Source of the DNA: Sphingomonas sp. NFR04 | GTDB lineage: Bacteria > Pseudomonadota > Alphaproteobacteria > Sphingomonadales > Sphingomonadaceae | Length of the DNA stretch: 64,000 nt | NCBI RefSeq assembly: GCF_900114095.1 | Contig: NZ_FORV01000005.1 | Location: 186,001-250,000, forward strand | Direction: 5' to 3' | Shown here: positions 1 through 8,546 of the stretch, in pieces | How the letters are laid out: every line of letters begins with the position of its first letter | Position numbering within the stretch: the first letter of the stretch is position 1 | Translations under genes and position numbers: made by a program | The notes under the pieces: generated by a model | What the model saw: only the letters and a program-made list of their open reading frames with translations | The model's database searches: none | What the model was told of the DNA's origin: nothing

Positions 1-35
1 TAATCGTCGAACAGACGGGTAATGGTCCGGCTCAT
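1..35 (-). CDS. 5' end of a cut-off gene, unknown product
   Basis: Only the first eleven codons are in the window, reading MSRTITRLFDD on the minus strand before the left edge. The start is supported by a GGAG ribosome-binding site seven bases upstream (43-46). The short N-terminus resembles stress proteins that open with a 'TRLFD' strand, but this is too little to name a family. It is transcribed in the same direction as the PepSY-like gene to its right, 28 bases away, so the two may be co-transcribed. Confidence 0.5.
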   Translation of the reverse strand, partial: MSRTITRLFDD

Positions 36-62
36 CGCATTTCTCCTGCAGAATTCATGGGG

Positions 63-374
63 TTAGCGCGCGGTGACGTTGCCCTTGTAGTCGAGCGTCA
101 CGGTCACCTTCTTGCCGTTCTTCATCGCCATGCCCTGCCAGGCGCCGTTCTCGGTGCCCTTCAGGCCGGTGATGTCGGTATAGCCTGCCTTGGCGAGCCG
201 GCCCTTGGCCTGGCTTTCGGTGAAGGAGCTGTGGCCCTTGGCCGGGGTGGCGACGTGATGCGCCGTGCCGTCCTTCACCACCGGATTGTGCGAGCCCGCC
301 TGGCCGCTGCTCTGCGCAGCCGCGCCCGTCGTCGCGAGGCCAAGCGCCGCGACGGCCATGATGATGCGTTTCAT
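63..374 (-). CDS. Small secreted PepSY-like protein
   Basis: A 103-residue protein with a clear signal peptide (MKRIIMAVAALGLATTGAAA, cleavage near AAAQ), so it is periplasmic or secreted. The mature part has one small alpha/beta domain, with the run FTESQAKGRLAKAGYTDI, a conserved tryptophan, then strands KKVTVTLDY and GNVTAR. This pattern, a helix 'AxxRLxxAGYTDI' followed by 'G.W.G.A...G..V.V..D..G.V', is what PepSY-type domains look like; such domains often modulate proteases or bind at the envelope. The ATG at 374 was chosen over 380 because GGAGAG (382-387) is seven bases away from the former and almost touches the latter. The function is inferred only from fold resemblance. Confidence 0.7.
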   Translation of the reverse strand: MKRIIMAVAALGLATTGAAAQSSGQAGSHNPVVKDGTAHHVATPAKGHSSFTESQAKGRLAKAGYTDITGLKGTENGAWQGMAMKNGKKVTVTLDYKGNVTAR

Positions 375-543
375 GCCCATTCTCTCCAATATTGACGTCC
401 ACGCGCGCCGAACCCTCCCGGCTGCGTGGAGATTTGCTAAACGGGTGAGGGACTTGATTGGTTCATCGGAGCCGAACACGGTCCACCGCTTGCCAGCGCC
501 GCCGCGCCTCGCCACTGTCCCCGCCAACACCCGGGGGACCCAG

Positions 544-1626
544 ATGCCGCAGACGACCAAAGCCCAGACCCGAGCGCGCGTGGTGCTCGCCGCCGTCATC
601 GCCGCCGCCGCACTGTGGATCGGCATGGCGTTCGTGCCGGCCGTGCTGTGGGCGGGCGTGCTGGCGATCGGGGTCGAGCCGCTGCGCGTGTGGCTGAGCG
701 CCCGCCTGCCCCGCCCCACGCTGGTCGCCGCGCTGCTCACGCTGGGCGTGCTGCTGATCGTGCTGATCCCGCTGTCGATCGCGATCAGCCAGGCGCTGGT
801 CGAGGCGCAGTCGGTCGCCGCCTGGATCGCCGATGCCCGCCTCCACGGCGTGCCACTGCCCGACTGGGTCGCGCGCCTGCCCTGGGGCCGCGAGCAGGTC
901 ACCGCCTGGTGGAGCCTCCATCTCGCCACCCCCGAAGCCGCCGCCGCGGAGTTCGGCAAGCTCGACCATTCGCTTTGGCGCAGCCATTCGGGCGCGCTTA
1001 CCCATACGGTGATCCGCCGGGTGGTGGTGTTCGGCTTCACCCTGGTCGTGCTGTTCTTCCTGCTGCGCGACCGCGACAATATCGTCCGCCAGCTCGAGCG
1101 CGGCGCGACCCGCGCGTTCGGCGATGCGGGCGACCGGCTGGGCCGCCAGATCTTCGCGGCGGTGCGCGGCGCGGTGGACGGCATGGTGCTGCTGGGGCTG
1201 GCGCAGGGCATCCTGATGTCGATCCTGTTCGTGATCGGCGGGGTGCCGCACCCGATCCTGCTCGGCCTGTTCTCGGGCTTCGCCTCGATCATCCCGTTCG
1301 GGCTGGCGGTGGTGCTGGTGCTGGCGCTGCTGCTGCTGCTCGCCAAGGGCGCGGTGATGGCGGCGATCATCGTCGGCGCGATCGGCTATGCGCTCAACTT
1401 CGTAATCGACCATTTCCTGCGCCCGAGCCTGATCGGCGGCACCACGCGCCTGCCCTTCGTCTGGGTGCTGATCGGCATCCTGGGCGGCGTGGAGACGATC
1501 GGGCTGCTCGGCCTGTTCGTCGGCCCCGCGGTGATGGCGGCGCTGGTGCTGCTGTGGCGCGAATGGGTGGCCGAGGGCGATATCGGCGGGGCGGAGGCCG
1601 GGCACACGGCGGAACTGCGGCCGTGA
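544..1626 (+). CDS. AI-2E family transporter (PerM-type permease)
   Basis: A 360-residue polytopic inner-membrane protein of the AI-2E exporter/PerM superfamily. It has two N-terminal hydrophobic hairpins (about residues 10-75), a soluble segment rich in Trp and Ala (about 90-150), and a block of further helices. The C-terminal block carries family-typical segments such as GGVPHPILLGLFSGF, ASIIPFG, DHFLRPSLIGG and LPFVWVLIGILGG. Length is normal for the family. Family members export autoinducer-2, act as Na+/H+ antiporters or have no known substrate, so the substrate here is unknown. The ATG at 544 follows GGGGGA at a suitable distance. Longer upstream in-frame starts overlap the divergent PepSY-like gene and lack a membrane-protein-like N-terminus. 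Confidence 0.85.
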   Translation: MPQTTKAQTRARVVLAAVIAAAALWIGMAFVPAVLWAGVLAIGVEPLRVWLSARLPRPTLVAALLTLGVLLIVLIPLSIAISQALVEAQSVAAWIADARLHGVPLPDWVARLPWGREQVTAWWSLHLATPEAAAAEFGKLDHSLWRSHSGALTHTVIRRVVVFGFTLVVLFFLLRDRDNIVRQLERGATRAFGDAGDRLGRQIFAAVRGAVDGMVLLGLAQGILMSILFVIGGVPHPILLGLFSGFASIIPFGLAVVLVLALLLLLAKGAVMAAIIVGAIGYALNFVIDHFLRPSLIGGTTRLPFVWVLIGILGGVETIGLLGLFVGPAVMAALVLLWREWVAEGDIGGAEAGHTAELRP

Positions 1627-1639
1627 GCGCGGGGCGCGG

Positions 1640-2275
1640 GAGAGCCGAGGGCGCGTGCTCAGGCCGGGATCTCCGGCACGCGCAGGGAACGGCTGGAAAT
1701 GGTGGCTAGCGGACCCGCCTACTCATAACAGCAAGGCGCACAATTCGCGTTTCGGCCGCATTAGAGAGACAGGTCAGTTCCGCTCGTGCCCGTTCCGAAA
1801 CGGGCGCATCAACGGCCTCATGGGCGCACGCTCGATGGCGCCGCCGCTCCCAATGCCGTTGGTCGCCTCGGAGTTGCGATGCAGCCTCTGCGCCCTTGCT
1901 GGCGCGAAGGCCCCGTTCCGCAAGCCTCAGCTGGCGCTGCAGCTTACGCTCTGTCTCGTTGTTGAAGGTTTCGGCTAGACACAAGCTGTATGGTCGCAAA
2001 TCGTCGGGGCTCGACTGAGTACATTCCCGGGGGCCGATCTCGGCTTGGAACGCCAGCATAGCCACCCAGATCTCGATCACGAGCGAGTCCCCCAGTCCAC
2101 GAGTTTCAGACTGCCTGAGAAGATCAACGTCCGCAATTGGGGCGACAGCAGACGAGCCCCCCCTTGCCCCTTGCCCCCGCCCCCGCTTTCCGCTAAGGCC
2201 GCGCGCTTCCAAGCACACAGCTCGGGAACCATGCGGGAGGCGGCCTCTGGTCGTCGCTTGTACCGCTCGACTTGA
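1640..2275. other. Gene-free stretch upstream of rplK
   Basis: About 640 bases with no gene that I can support. secE-nusG, and often a tRNA, commonly sit upstream of rplK, but none is recognisable here. A minus-strand open frame (1706-2218) lacks domain-like composition. The section around 1960-2130 looks a little less GC-rich than its surroundings, and a run of C-rich sequence lies at 2157-2190. The rplK promoter is presumably inside, but I could not fix a convincing -35/-10 pair. Confidence 0.5.
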
Positions 2276-2286
2276 AAGAGAGTGAC

Positions 2287-2718
2287 ATGGCTAAGAAGAT
2301 TACCGGCTATATCAAGCTGCAGGTGGCCGCCGGCGCCGCAAACCCCTCGCCGCCGATCGGCCCTGCCCTGGGTCAGCGCGGCGTGAACATCATGGAATTC
2401 TGCAAGGCGTTCAACGCCGCGACCGGTGACGTCGAGAAGGGCACGCCCCTTCCCACCGTCATCACCGTCTATGCGGACCGTAGCTTCTCGTTCGAGACCA
2501 AGACGCCCCCGGCGACCTATCTGCTCAAGAAGGCGATCAACCTGAAGTCGGGCTCGAAGGAGCCGGGCAAGGCTGTCGCGGGCAAGATCAAGCGTTCGCA
2601 GCTGTCGGAAATCGCCCAGGTCAAGATGAAGGACCTGAACGCGAACGACATCGAAGCCGCGACGAAGATCATCGAAGGTTCGGCCCGCGCGATGGGCCTC
2701 GAAGTGGTGGAGGGCTGA
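2287..2718 (+). CDS. rplK: 50S ribosomal protein L11
   Basis: L11 (143 residues) binds the GTPase-associated region of 23S rRNA with L10-L7/L12 and is needed for RelA activation during the stringent response. Family hallmarks are the N-terminal [13 protein letters not shown] strand, the proline-rich switch [20 protein letters not shown] and the C-terminal rRNA-binding domain with [20 protein letters not shown]. Length is standard. The ATG at 2287 gives the usual MAKK start; an in-frame ATG fifteen bases earlier would add MKESD, which lacks family support. It lies four bases upstream of rplA, so the two form an operon. The usual upstream partner nusG is absent here. Confidence 0.98.
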   Translation: MAKKITGYIKLQVAAGAANPSPPIGPALGQRGVNIMEFCKAFNAATGDVEKGTPLPTVITVYADRSFSFETKTPPATYLLKKAINLKSGSKEPGKAVAGKIKRSQLSEIAQVKMKDLNANDIEAATKIIEGSARAMGLEVVEG

Positions 2719-2722
2719 TTCC

Positions 2723-3415
2723 ATGGCAAAGCTGACCAAGAAGCAGAAGACCTGGACCGTCGACCCCGTGAAGCTGCACGGCGTGGATGAGGCGATCGCG
2801 CTGGTGAAGCAGTATGCGACCGCCAAGTTCGACGAGTCGATCGAAGTCGCGCTGAACCTCGGCGTCGATCCGCGCCACGCCGACCAGATGGTCCGCGGCG
2901 TCGTCACGCTGCCGGCCGGCACCGGCAAGACCGTTCGCGTGGGCGTGTTCGCCCGCGGCGCCAAGGCCGAGGAAGCCCTGGCTGCTGGCGCAGATGTCGT
3001 CGGTGCGGAAGACCTGATGGAAGCCATCCAGGGCGGCAAGATCGATTTCGATCGCTGCATCGCCACCCCGGACATGATGGGCCTGGTCGGCCGCCTCGGT
3101 AAGGTGCTGGGTCCGAAGGGCCTGATGCCGAACCCGAAGCTCGGCACCGTGACCATGAACGTCGCTGAGGCCGTGAAGGCCGCCAAGGGCGGTCAGGTGG
3201 AGTACCGCGTCGAAAAGGCCGGCATCATCCACTCGGGCATCGGCAAGGTGAGCTTCTCGAACGAAGACCTGCGCCGCAACTTCGACGCGCTGGTCGATGC
3301 GGTCGTCAAGGCCAAGCCGGCGGGCGCCAAGGGCAAGTACCTCCAGAAGGTCGCCCTGTCCTCGTCGATGGGCCCGGGCGTGAAGGTCGACACGACCGAA
3401 GTCGCCGCCGCCTGA
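2723..3415 (+). CDS. rplA: 50S ribosomal protein L1
   Basis: L1 (230 residues) forms the mobile L1 stalk beside the E site and usually represses its own operon by binding the mRNA leader. The start [11 protein letters not shown] and the motifs [36 protein letters not shown] and GTVTMNV are diagnostic. It begins four bases after the rplK stop and is followed within about 25 bases by a strong intrinsic terminator, so rplK-rplA is a two-gene unit. In many bacteria rplJ-rplL follow directly; here they are 22 kb away. Confidence 0.98.
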   Translation: MAKLTKKQKTWTVDPVKLHGVDEAIALVKQYATAKFDESIEVALNLGVDPRHADQMVRGVVTLPAGTGKTVRVGVFARGAKAEEALAAGADVVGAEDLMEAIQGGKIDFDRCIATPDMMGLVGRLGKVLGPKGLMPNPKLGTVTMNVAEAVKAAKGGQVEYRVEKAGIIHSGIGKVSFSNEDLRRNFDALVDAVVKAKPAGAKGKYLQKVALSSSMGPGVKVDTTEVAAA

Positions 3416-3438
3416 TCCTTCGGGAACCAGACAAACGG

Positions 3439-3472
3439 AAAGGGCTGGGGAGCGATCCCCGGCCCTTTTTGT
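3439..3472 (+). terminator. Intrinsic terminator of rplKA
   Basis: A GC-rich hairpin, AGGGCTGGGGA / TCCCCGGCCCT with loop GCGA, followed by TTTTTG. It lies 24 bases after the rplA stop. Closely related hairpins end several other genes in this window. Confidence 0.9.
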
Positions 3473-3485
3473 TTGCGCTCCCTAA

Positions 3486-3655
3486 AGCCCTCTCCCGCCT
3501 GCGGGAGAGCCCCCCATCCCCCTCACCCTTCCCATCGCTGGCGCGATGGGCCCCTTCCCTCTCCCACAAGGGGAGAGGGAATTTCGATCCCCGCTCCCTC
3601 TCCCCTTGTGGGAGAGGGAGGGAGCCGCGAAGCGGCGGAAGGGTGAGGGGGATGC
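3486..3655. repeat. Inverted pair of GC-rich palindromic repeats
   Basis: Two copies of a palindromic unit face each other around position 3588. The left arm carries CCCTCTCCCACAAGGGGAGA and the right arm its near reverse complement TCCCTCTCCCCTTGTGGGAG. The outer parts also match in inverted order (CATCCCCCTCACCCTTCC against GGAAGGGTGAGGGGGATG). This organisation is like REP/BIME-type dispersed extragenic repeats. It fills most of the gap between rplA and the TBDR. Confidence 0.75.
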
Positions 3656-3680
3656 CGGACAGCCGCGAACCATGCCAATG

Positions 3681-3694
3681 TGCAACCGTTTGCA
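3681..3694. promoter_or_regulatory. Possible LacI-type operator before the TBDR
   Basis: TGCAACCGTTTGCA is a 14-base imperfect palindrome with perfect TGCAA/TTGCA arms around a CG-containing centre, the form usual for LacI-family operators. It lies about 145 bases upstream of the receptor start. No LacI-family gene is in the window, so the regulator is unidentified. Confidence 0.4.
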
Positions 3695-3836
3695 AGTCTC
3701 TGCATTGCCGTAACGCCTTAGTAACAAAAGCCCTCGCCCGTTTCACCACATTGCAATCAAACCGACACGGCGCCGTTCCGACTCCCCGTTAGGGGCGCTC
3801 CCACAAGACCAATAAGGGTCCAGGGAGAATCCAGTC

Positions 3837-6479
3837 ATGCAACCCCATTCCGCGCTGCTTCGCGCGACCTCGGCGCTCGCCCTCACGCTGGCCACGCTCG
3901 CCCCCGCCTACGCCCAGACGACTCCGCCGCAGGACGACGCGGCCGGCACCGACGAGATCGTCGTCAACGGCAGCTATGCGCGCAGCCTCGCCGCCGCGAC
4001 CGAGGCGAAGCGCCGCGCCGAATATGGCCTGGATTCGATCAGCTCGACCGACATCGGCAAGTTCCCCGCCCAGAACGTGGCGGAAGCGCTCCAGCTCGTC
4101 ACCGGCGTCGCGATCACGCGGCCGCGCGGCGAGGGCCTGTACGTCTCGGTCCGCGGCCTCGGGCCCCAGTTCCAGAGCACGCTGCTCAACGGCCGCCCGG
4201 TCGCGCTCAACGACCTGATCGAAAATGGCGGCGCCAATGGCCGCCAGTTCCGCTTCGAGATGCTGCCCGCCGAGTTCGTCGCCAATATCGACGTGGTGAA
4301 AACCCCCACCTCGGACATGACCGAGGGCGCGCTGGGCGGCAATATCGACGTGCGCACCTTCCGCCCGTTCGACGTCGGCAACAAGGTCACCGCCAACCTG
4401 CGCGGTACCTACACCTCGCAGACCAAGAAGGTGAAGCCCAACGCGACGCTGATCGGCAGCCACACCTTCGGCGACACCTTCGGCATCCTGGTCGGCGCGC
4501 AGTACTGGGGCAAGGAGGTCCGCAACGACCGCTTCATGAACTTCGGCTGGAACCTCGACAAGTTCACCAAGGCCGCCCAGGGCGGCCTCCAGTCGGGCCT
4601 CTACACCCCCACCCGCACCCGTCCGACGATCGAGACCGAGGATCGCAAGCGCATCTCGGGCCTGGTCTCCGCCCAGTGGCGCCCGACACCCGAGCTCGAG
4701 ACCACGCTCGACGTGCTCGCGACCCGTCTCGACGTCGCCTATGACGAGTTCGGCCTCGACATCTATCCGGACGACACCAGCGTCGCCGGCCACACGCCGA
4801 AGATCGTCCCCGGCTCGGTCAAGCTGGACGGCAACACGGTGGTCGGCGCGACGATCAACGACGTCCGCTTCATGGCCAGCCGCGAATACAGCCTCAACCG
4901 CCACGACCTGCTGACCATCGGCCTCAAGCAGACCTGGAACCATGATCGCTTCCATGTGACCGCCAACCTCAACTGGTCGTCGGCGCACAGCTTCCACCCG
5001 AGCAATGCCGAGGGCACGGTGCGCAGCCGCGCGATGTTCTTCGCGCCGTTCACCTATGACGCCTCGGGCGGCTACAAGGTGCTGCCGACGATCACCACCA
5101 CGGTCGATCCCAACAACCCGGCCAACTACCAGCTCTACACCTTCAACATCGCGCCGAAGAACAGCAAGGACTGGGACAAGTTCGCCCGGCTCGACACCGC
5201 CTATGACGTCGGCGGCTTCCTCCGCAAGATCGCGGTGGGTGCGGAATATCACTGGCGCAAGCGCGATTACTGGCGCCGCGACTTCACCGTCAATCCGGCT
5301 GCCGGTACCCCGCTCAGCTCGCTCGGTGCGGGCGCCTATCAGGCCCTGCCCTATGACGACTTCCTCAAGAACGTCGACGGCAACCTGCCCCGCACCTGGC
5401 TCGCCCCGGTGACCTCGGGCTATTACAACGCGCTGTTCACCAGCGCCGTCGCCAACGCGCCGCTGACGCCGAGCGACCAGGCCGCCTCGTTCAAGACGAC
5501 CGAGAAGACCGCCTCGGGCTATGCCCGCGTCGACTATGGCACGACGCTCGGCGGCGTCGAGATCCTCGGCAATGTCGGCATCCGCTATGTCCATACCGAC
5601 CAGAACGCGACCGGCTTCCTGCGCACCGGCAACGTGATCACCCCGGCCGCCTTCCCCAAGACGTTCAACGACTGGCTGCCGAGCTTCAACCTCAAGGCCG
5701 ATCTCACGAGCACGCTGGTCGCCCGCTTCGCCGCGAGCCGGGTGCTCACCCGCCCCAACGTGACCGACAGCGCCCCGCGCATCACCCTGTCGACCGACGC
5801 GCCGACCGCGAGCGGCGGCAACCCGCAGCTCCTGCCCTTCCTCGCCACCCAGTTCGACGGCGCGCTGGAATGGTATTTCAACCCGCGCGGCGCGCTCACC
5901 GGCGCGGTGTTCTACAAGGCGATGGACGACTATATCACCGCGCAGAACGTCAATATCGACATCCCGGGCCGCGGCACGGTGCTGCTGTCGACCCAGGTCA
6001 ATGGCGGCAAGGCCAAGGTGTACGGCGTCGAGGCGGGCTACAACCAGGTGTTCACCTTCCTCCCCGCGCCGTTCGACGGCCTCGGCATGCAGGCGAGCTA
6101 TACCCACACCTCGGTCAAGGCGAACTACACCGCGGGCGCGCGCCCGATCGTCGACCAGCTGATCGGCCTGTCGAAGAACAGCTTCAACGTGGTCGGCTTC
6201 TACGAGAAGGGCCCGCTCTCGACCCGCCTCTCCTATGTGTGGCGCGACCGGTATCTGTCGGGCACCGGCAGCACCACCCAGGCGCCGACCTATACCGCGC
6301 CCTTCGGCACGCTGGACGGCAGCATCGGCTACAAGCTGCTGCCCAACGTCCAGCTCAGCGTCGAGGCGATCAACCTGTCGGGCGCCAAGCTGTACACGTA
6401 CAACGACGACCCCAACCGCTTCGGCGAGATCAATTACTACGGCCGCACCTTCCTTTTCGGAGTACGCGCCGAGTTCTGA
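3837..6479 (+). CDS. TonB-dependent receptor, probably for a carbohydrate or complex
   Basis: An 880-residue outer-membrane receptor that imports a ligand using TonB-ExbBD energy. It has a signal peptide ending AYAQ (about residue 27), a short DEIVVNGSY segment, a plug domain (about 50-190) with STDIGKFPAQNVAEALQLV, GEGLYVSVRGLGP and VKTPTSDMTEGALGG, and a 22-strand-type barrel ending GRTFLFGVRAEF with the terminal phenylalanine needed for barrel assembly. The 'IGKFPxxNVAExLQ' plug form is common in sphingomonad and Caulobacter receptors linked to oligosaccharide uptake, but the ligand cannot be read from sequence. A LacI-like palindrome upstream fits sugar regulation. It has its own terminator, and the TbpB-like lipoprotein follows in the same direction. 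Confidence 0.92.
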   Translation: MQPHSALLRATSALALTLATLAPAYAQTTPPQDDAAGTDEIVVNGSYARSLAAATEAKRRAEYGLDSISSTDIGKFPAQNVAEALQLVTGVAITRPRGEGLYVSVRGLGPQFQSTLLNGRPVALNDLIENGGANGRQFRFEMLPAEFVANIDVVKTPTSDMTEGALGGNIDVRTFRPFDVGNKVTANLRGTYTSQTKKVKPNATLIGSHTFGDTFGILVGAQYWGKEVRNDRFMNFGWNLDKFTKAAQGGLQSGLYTPTRTRPTIETEDRKRISGLVSAQWRPTPELETTLDVLATRLDVAYDEFGLDIYPDDTSVAGHTPKIVPGSVKLDGNTVVGATINDVRFMASREYSLNRHDLLTIGLKQTWNHDRFHVTANLNWSSAHSFHPSNAEGTVRSRAMFFAPFTYDASGGYKVLPTITTTVDPNNPANYQLYTFNIAPKNSKDWDKFARLDTAYDVGGFLRKIAVGAEYHWRKRDYWRRDFTVNPAAGTPLSSLGAGAYQALPYDDFLKNVDGNLPRTWLAPVTSGYYNALFTSAVANAPLTPSDQAASFKTTEKTASGYARVDYGTTLGGVEILGNVGIRYVHTDQNATGFLRTGNVITPAAFPKTFNDWLPSFNLKADLTSTLVARFAASRVLTRPNVTDSAPRITLSTDAPTASGGNPQLLPFLATQFDGALEWYFNPRGALTGAVFYKAMDDYITAQNVNIDIPGRGTVLLSTQVNGGKAKVYGVEAGYNQVFTFLPAPFDGLGMQASYTHTSVKANYTAGARPIVDQLIGLSKNSFNVVGFYEKGPLSTRLSYVWRDRYLSGTGSTTQAPTYTAPFGTLDGSIGYKLLPNVQLSVEAINLSGAKLYTYNDDPNRFGEINYYGRTFLFGVRAEF

Positions 6480-6503
6480 TCGGGACACGATCGGAGACAA
6501 GCG

Positions 6504-6533
6504 AAAGGGCCGGGAGCGATCCCGGCCCTTTTT
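6504..6533 (+). terminator. Intrinsic terminator after the TBDR
   Basis: AAAGGGCCGGGA / TCCCGGCCCTTTTT hairpin with a short GCGA loop, 25 bases after the receptor stop. Confidence 0.9.
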
Positions 6534-6659
6534 GCACTGACCTATGCGCATCGGGTCCGCACGATGTCCCAAATTCGCGCTGATGTTGCACGGGTGAAAT
6601 ATTGACGCGAAGTGCTGAAATCTGGAGAGGATGCGCACGACCAAAGGGGGATAACGTCC

Positions 6660-8474
6660 ATGAAGTTTCACTTGCTGGCGGTGGTGCCGCCCAGCCTGAT
6701 TCTCGCCGCCTGCTCCGGCGGCGGCGGCGGCACGGGGCCTGCCACTTCCGCGCCAGTAGCGCCCGCAGCACCGGTACCGGCACCAACCCCCACGCCGACG
6801 CCTACGAATACGTCCCTGGCCGGCCCGCTGGTCAGCGAAAGCTTCGCAGCGAATGCGGCGCGGGCCGCCGCCACGTTCACGGATGCGGGCGGCAGTGCCG
6901 GAACGGCGAGCGGCGGCGATCTCCAGATCCGCTATGACGCTACGGATGGGAGCTATACGCTCACCAGTGGCGCGCGCAGCCAAACCTTCGGAAAATCGGG
7001 CACCAAGCAGCCGGGCTCCATCTCGTCTGTCTACACGGTCACGACCGGCAGCACCGTCGATGCGCTCTCGCTCACCCGGAAGGCCGCATCGGGAAGCGCC
7101 TATGAATATGTCGCGGGGGGTGTCTGGCAGACTGCGACAACGAATGGCAGCAGCGTGGATGGTTCCGTGAACGTGTTCACCTACGGCGTCACGACCCCCA
7201 ACACGGCGCTGCCCCGCACCGGATCCGCCGGCTACGCGCTCGACGCGCTCGGGGTGTTCAGCTCGAAGCAGGAGCTTGAGCCCAACACGCTCAGCGGCAC
7301 CGGCACGCTCACCGCGGATTTCGTCACCGGGAAGATCACGACCGGTGGCGATTTCGCCCTCACACGCCCCAGTAAGGGGCCGAGCGGCTACACCGGCCGG
7401 TGGTCCGGGACCGGCGCAATCGCCGCGTCGACCAACAGCATCAGTGGCGCGATGACGGTGTTCGCCTACGCGCAGATGGACGGGGGCTTCAACGGTCGTT
7501 TCTATGGCCCTGCCGCGAACGAGATCGGCTTGTCGTTCTGGGGAACGAGCAGCACGGGCGAAGCCGTTGCGGGCGCGCTGATCGGCCGCCAGAGCGCCGG
7601 CGTCACCTCGGCGCAGAAACTCGCCGACCTCAGCAAGGACACCAGCTTCGGCATGGGGACGAGTGCGCTGAGCATTTACGAAACCGATGCGTCAGGCCTA
7701 ACCAGAGGCTCATTCGGTGCACTGCGCGCATCGAGCGTCGTCGGGTCCTCGTCTTCGGTGAAATATGTCGCCAGCTCGGGTGGATATGCGATCGAGACCC
7801 AGCGTCTCGACCTGGACGACATGTCCGTCGTCAAGTACGACCAGCCCGCCGTCACGACGGCCGACAAGCTCGCGGTCCAGAGCGATCCGAACTTCACCGC
7901 CTATCGCACCAAGGCGCCAAGCGGCGAGCCTGTGGACGTCAAGATCTATCGTCCCGGCGGCGGCAACGCCGAACTGGCGCTTTCCTATCTCAGTTTCGTT
8001 TGGACAGAGACGCTGTCGGTGCCCACATCGGCAGGGAGGTCGACCCAGCGGACCGCCTATGTCCCGTTCGGCTACGAAACCGCCGCGAGCCAAATCCCTG
8101 TGACGGGCAGCGCGACCTTCAACGGCGTGCTGTACGGCACGGGCGTGTCCAGCGCGGGCCAAGGCAGCGTCTATTCGCTGACTGGAACGTCCAAGTTCGA
8201 GGTGAACTTCGCGGGGTTCAGCAACGGCACGCTTACCCTCGTGCCCGTCGGGAAGAACCTTGCGACCGGCAGCTCGGTGAATTTTGGTTCCTTCACCATC
8301 AATGTCTCCCGATCGATCGGGGACAGCTTGGTCGGCTATGGCAGCAACAGCCCGAGCTTCTCCGGCCGTTATTATGGACCAAATGCCGAAGAATTCGGCG
8401 GCGCCTTTCAACTGACGCCGGATGTCGTCGGCAACGGCACTACGCTCACCGGCATCGCCCTCGGCAAACGGTAA
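6660..8474 (+). CDS. TbpB-like surface lipoprotein
   Basis: A 604-residue lipoprotein. The N-terminus MKFHLLAVVPPSLILAAC is a lipoprotein signal peptide with a LAAC lipobox, followed by a Gly run and a Pro/Thr linker. Two copies of a beta-barrel ending are visible: GGFNGRFYGPAANEIGLSFW (about 275-295) and SFSGRYYGPNAEEFGGAFQL near the C-terminus. 'G.FYGP.A.E.GG.F' is the signature of the transferrin-binding protein B/factor-H-binding barrel family, and two copies imply an N-lobe and a C-lobe. In the known systems TbpB captures a host or environmental protein or metallophore and hands it to a TonB receptor, such as the one immediately upstream. No Slam translocon is in the window. The start at 6660 is set by AAAGGGGG about nine bases upstream. 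Confidence 0.75.
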   Translation: MKFHLLAVVPPSLILAACSGGGGGTGPATSAPVAPAAPVPAPTPTPTPTNTSLAGPLVSESFAANAARAAATFTDAGGSAGTASGGDLQIRYDATDGSYTLTSGARSQTFGKSGTKQPGSISSVYTVTTGSTVDALSLTRKAASGSAYEYVAGGVWQTATTNGSSVDGSVNVFTYGVTTPNTALPRTGSAGYALDALGVFSSKQELEPNTLSGTGTLTADFVTGKITTGGDFALTRPSKGPSGYTGRWSGTGAIAASTNSISGAMTVFAYAQMDGGFNGRFYGPAANEIGLSFWGTSSTGEAVAGALIGRQSAGVTSAQKLADLSKDTSFGMGTSALSIYETDASGLTRGSFGALRASSVVGSSSSVKYVASSGGYAIETQRLDLDDMSVVKYDQPAVTTADKLAVQSDPNFTAYRTKAPSGEPVDVKIYRPGGGNAELALSYLSFVWTETLSVPTSAGRSTQRTAYVPFGYETAASQIPVTGSATFNGVLYGTGVSSAGQGSVYSLTGTSKFEVNFAGFSNGTLTLVPVGKNLATGSSVNFGSFTINVSRSIGDSLVGYGSNSPSFSGRYYGPNAEEFGGAFQLTPDVVGNGTTLTGIALGKR

Positions 8475-8503
8475 TCGCATCGCGAGCCCACAGGGACCGC
8501 GAG

Positions 8504-8533
8504 GAAGGGCCGGGAGCGATCCCGGCCCTTTTC
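8504..8533 (+). terminator. Intrinsic terminator after the TbpB-like gene
   Basis: AAGGGCCGGGA / TCCCGGCCCTTTT, nearly identical to the hairpin at 6504-6533. It also separates this gene from the convergent J-domain gene, which ends at 8547. Confidence 0.85.
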
Positions 8534-8546
8534 GCATAGCAGGGCC

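Noticed and set aside
1706..2218. A 170-codon minus-strand frame upstream of rplK
   Set aside because: No recognisable domain, signal or ribosome-binding site; kept only as part of an unexplained stretch.
3789..6983. A minus-strand open frame of over 1000 codons
   Set aside because: Antisense shadow of the first TBDR; composition is low-complexity Arg/Gly/Val.
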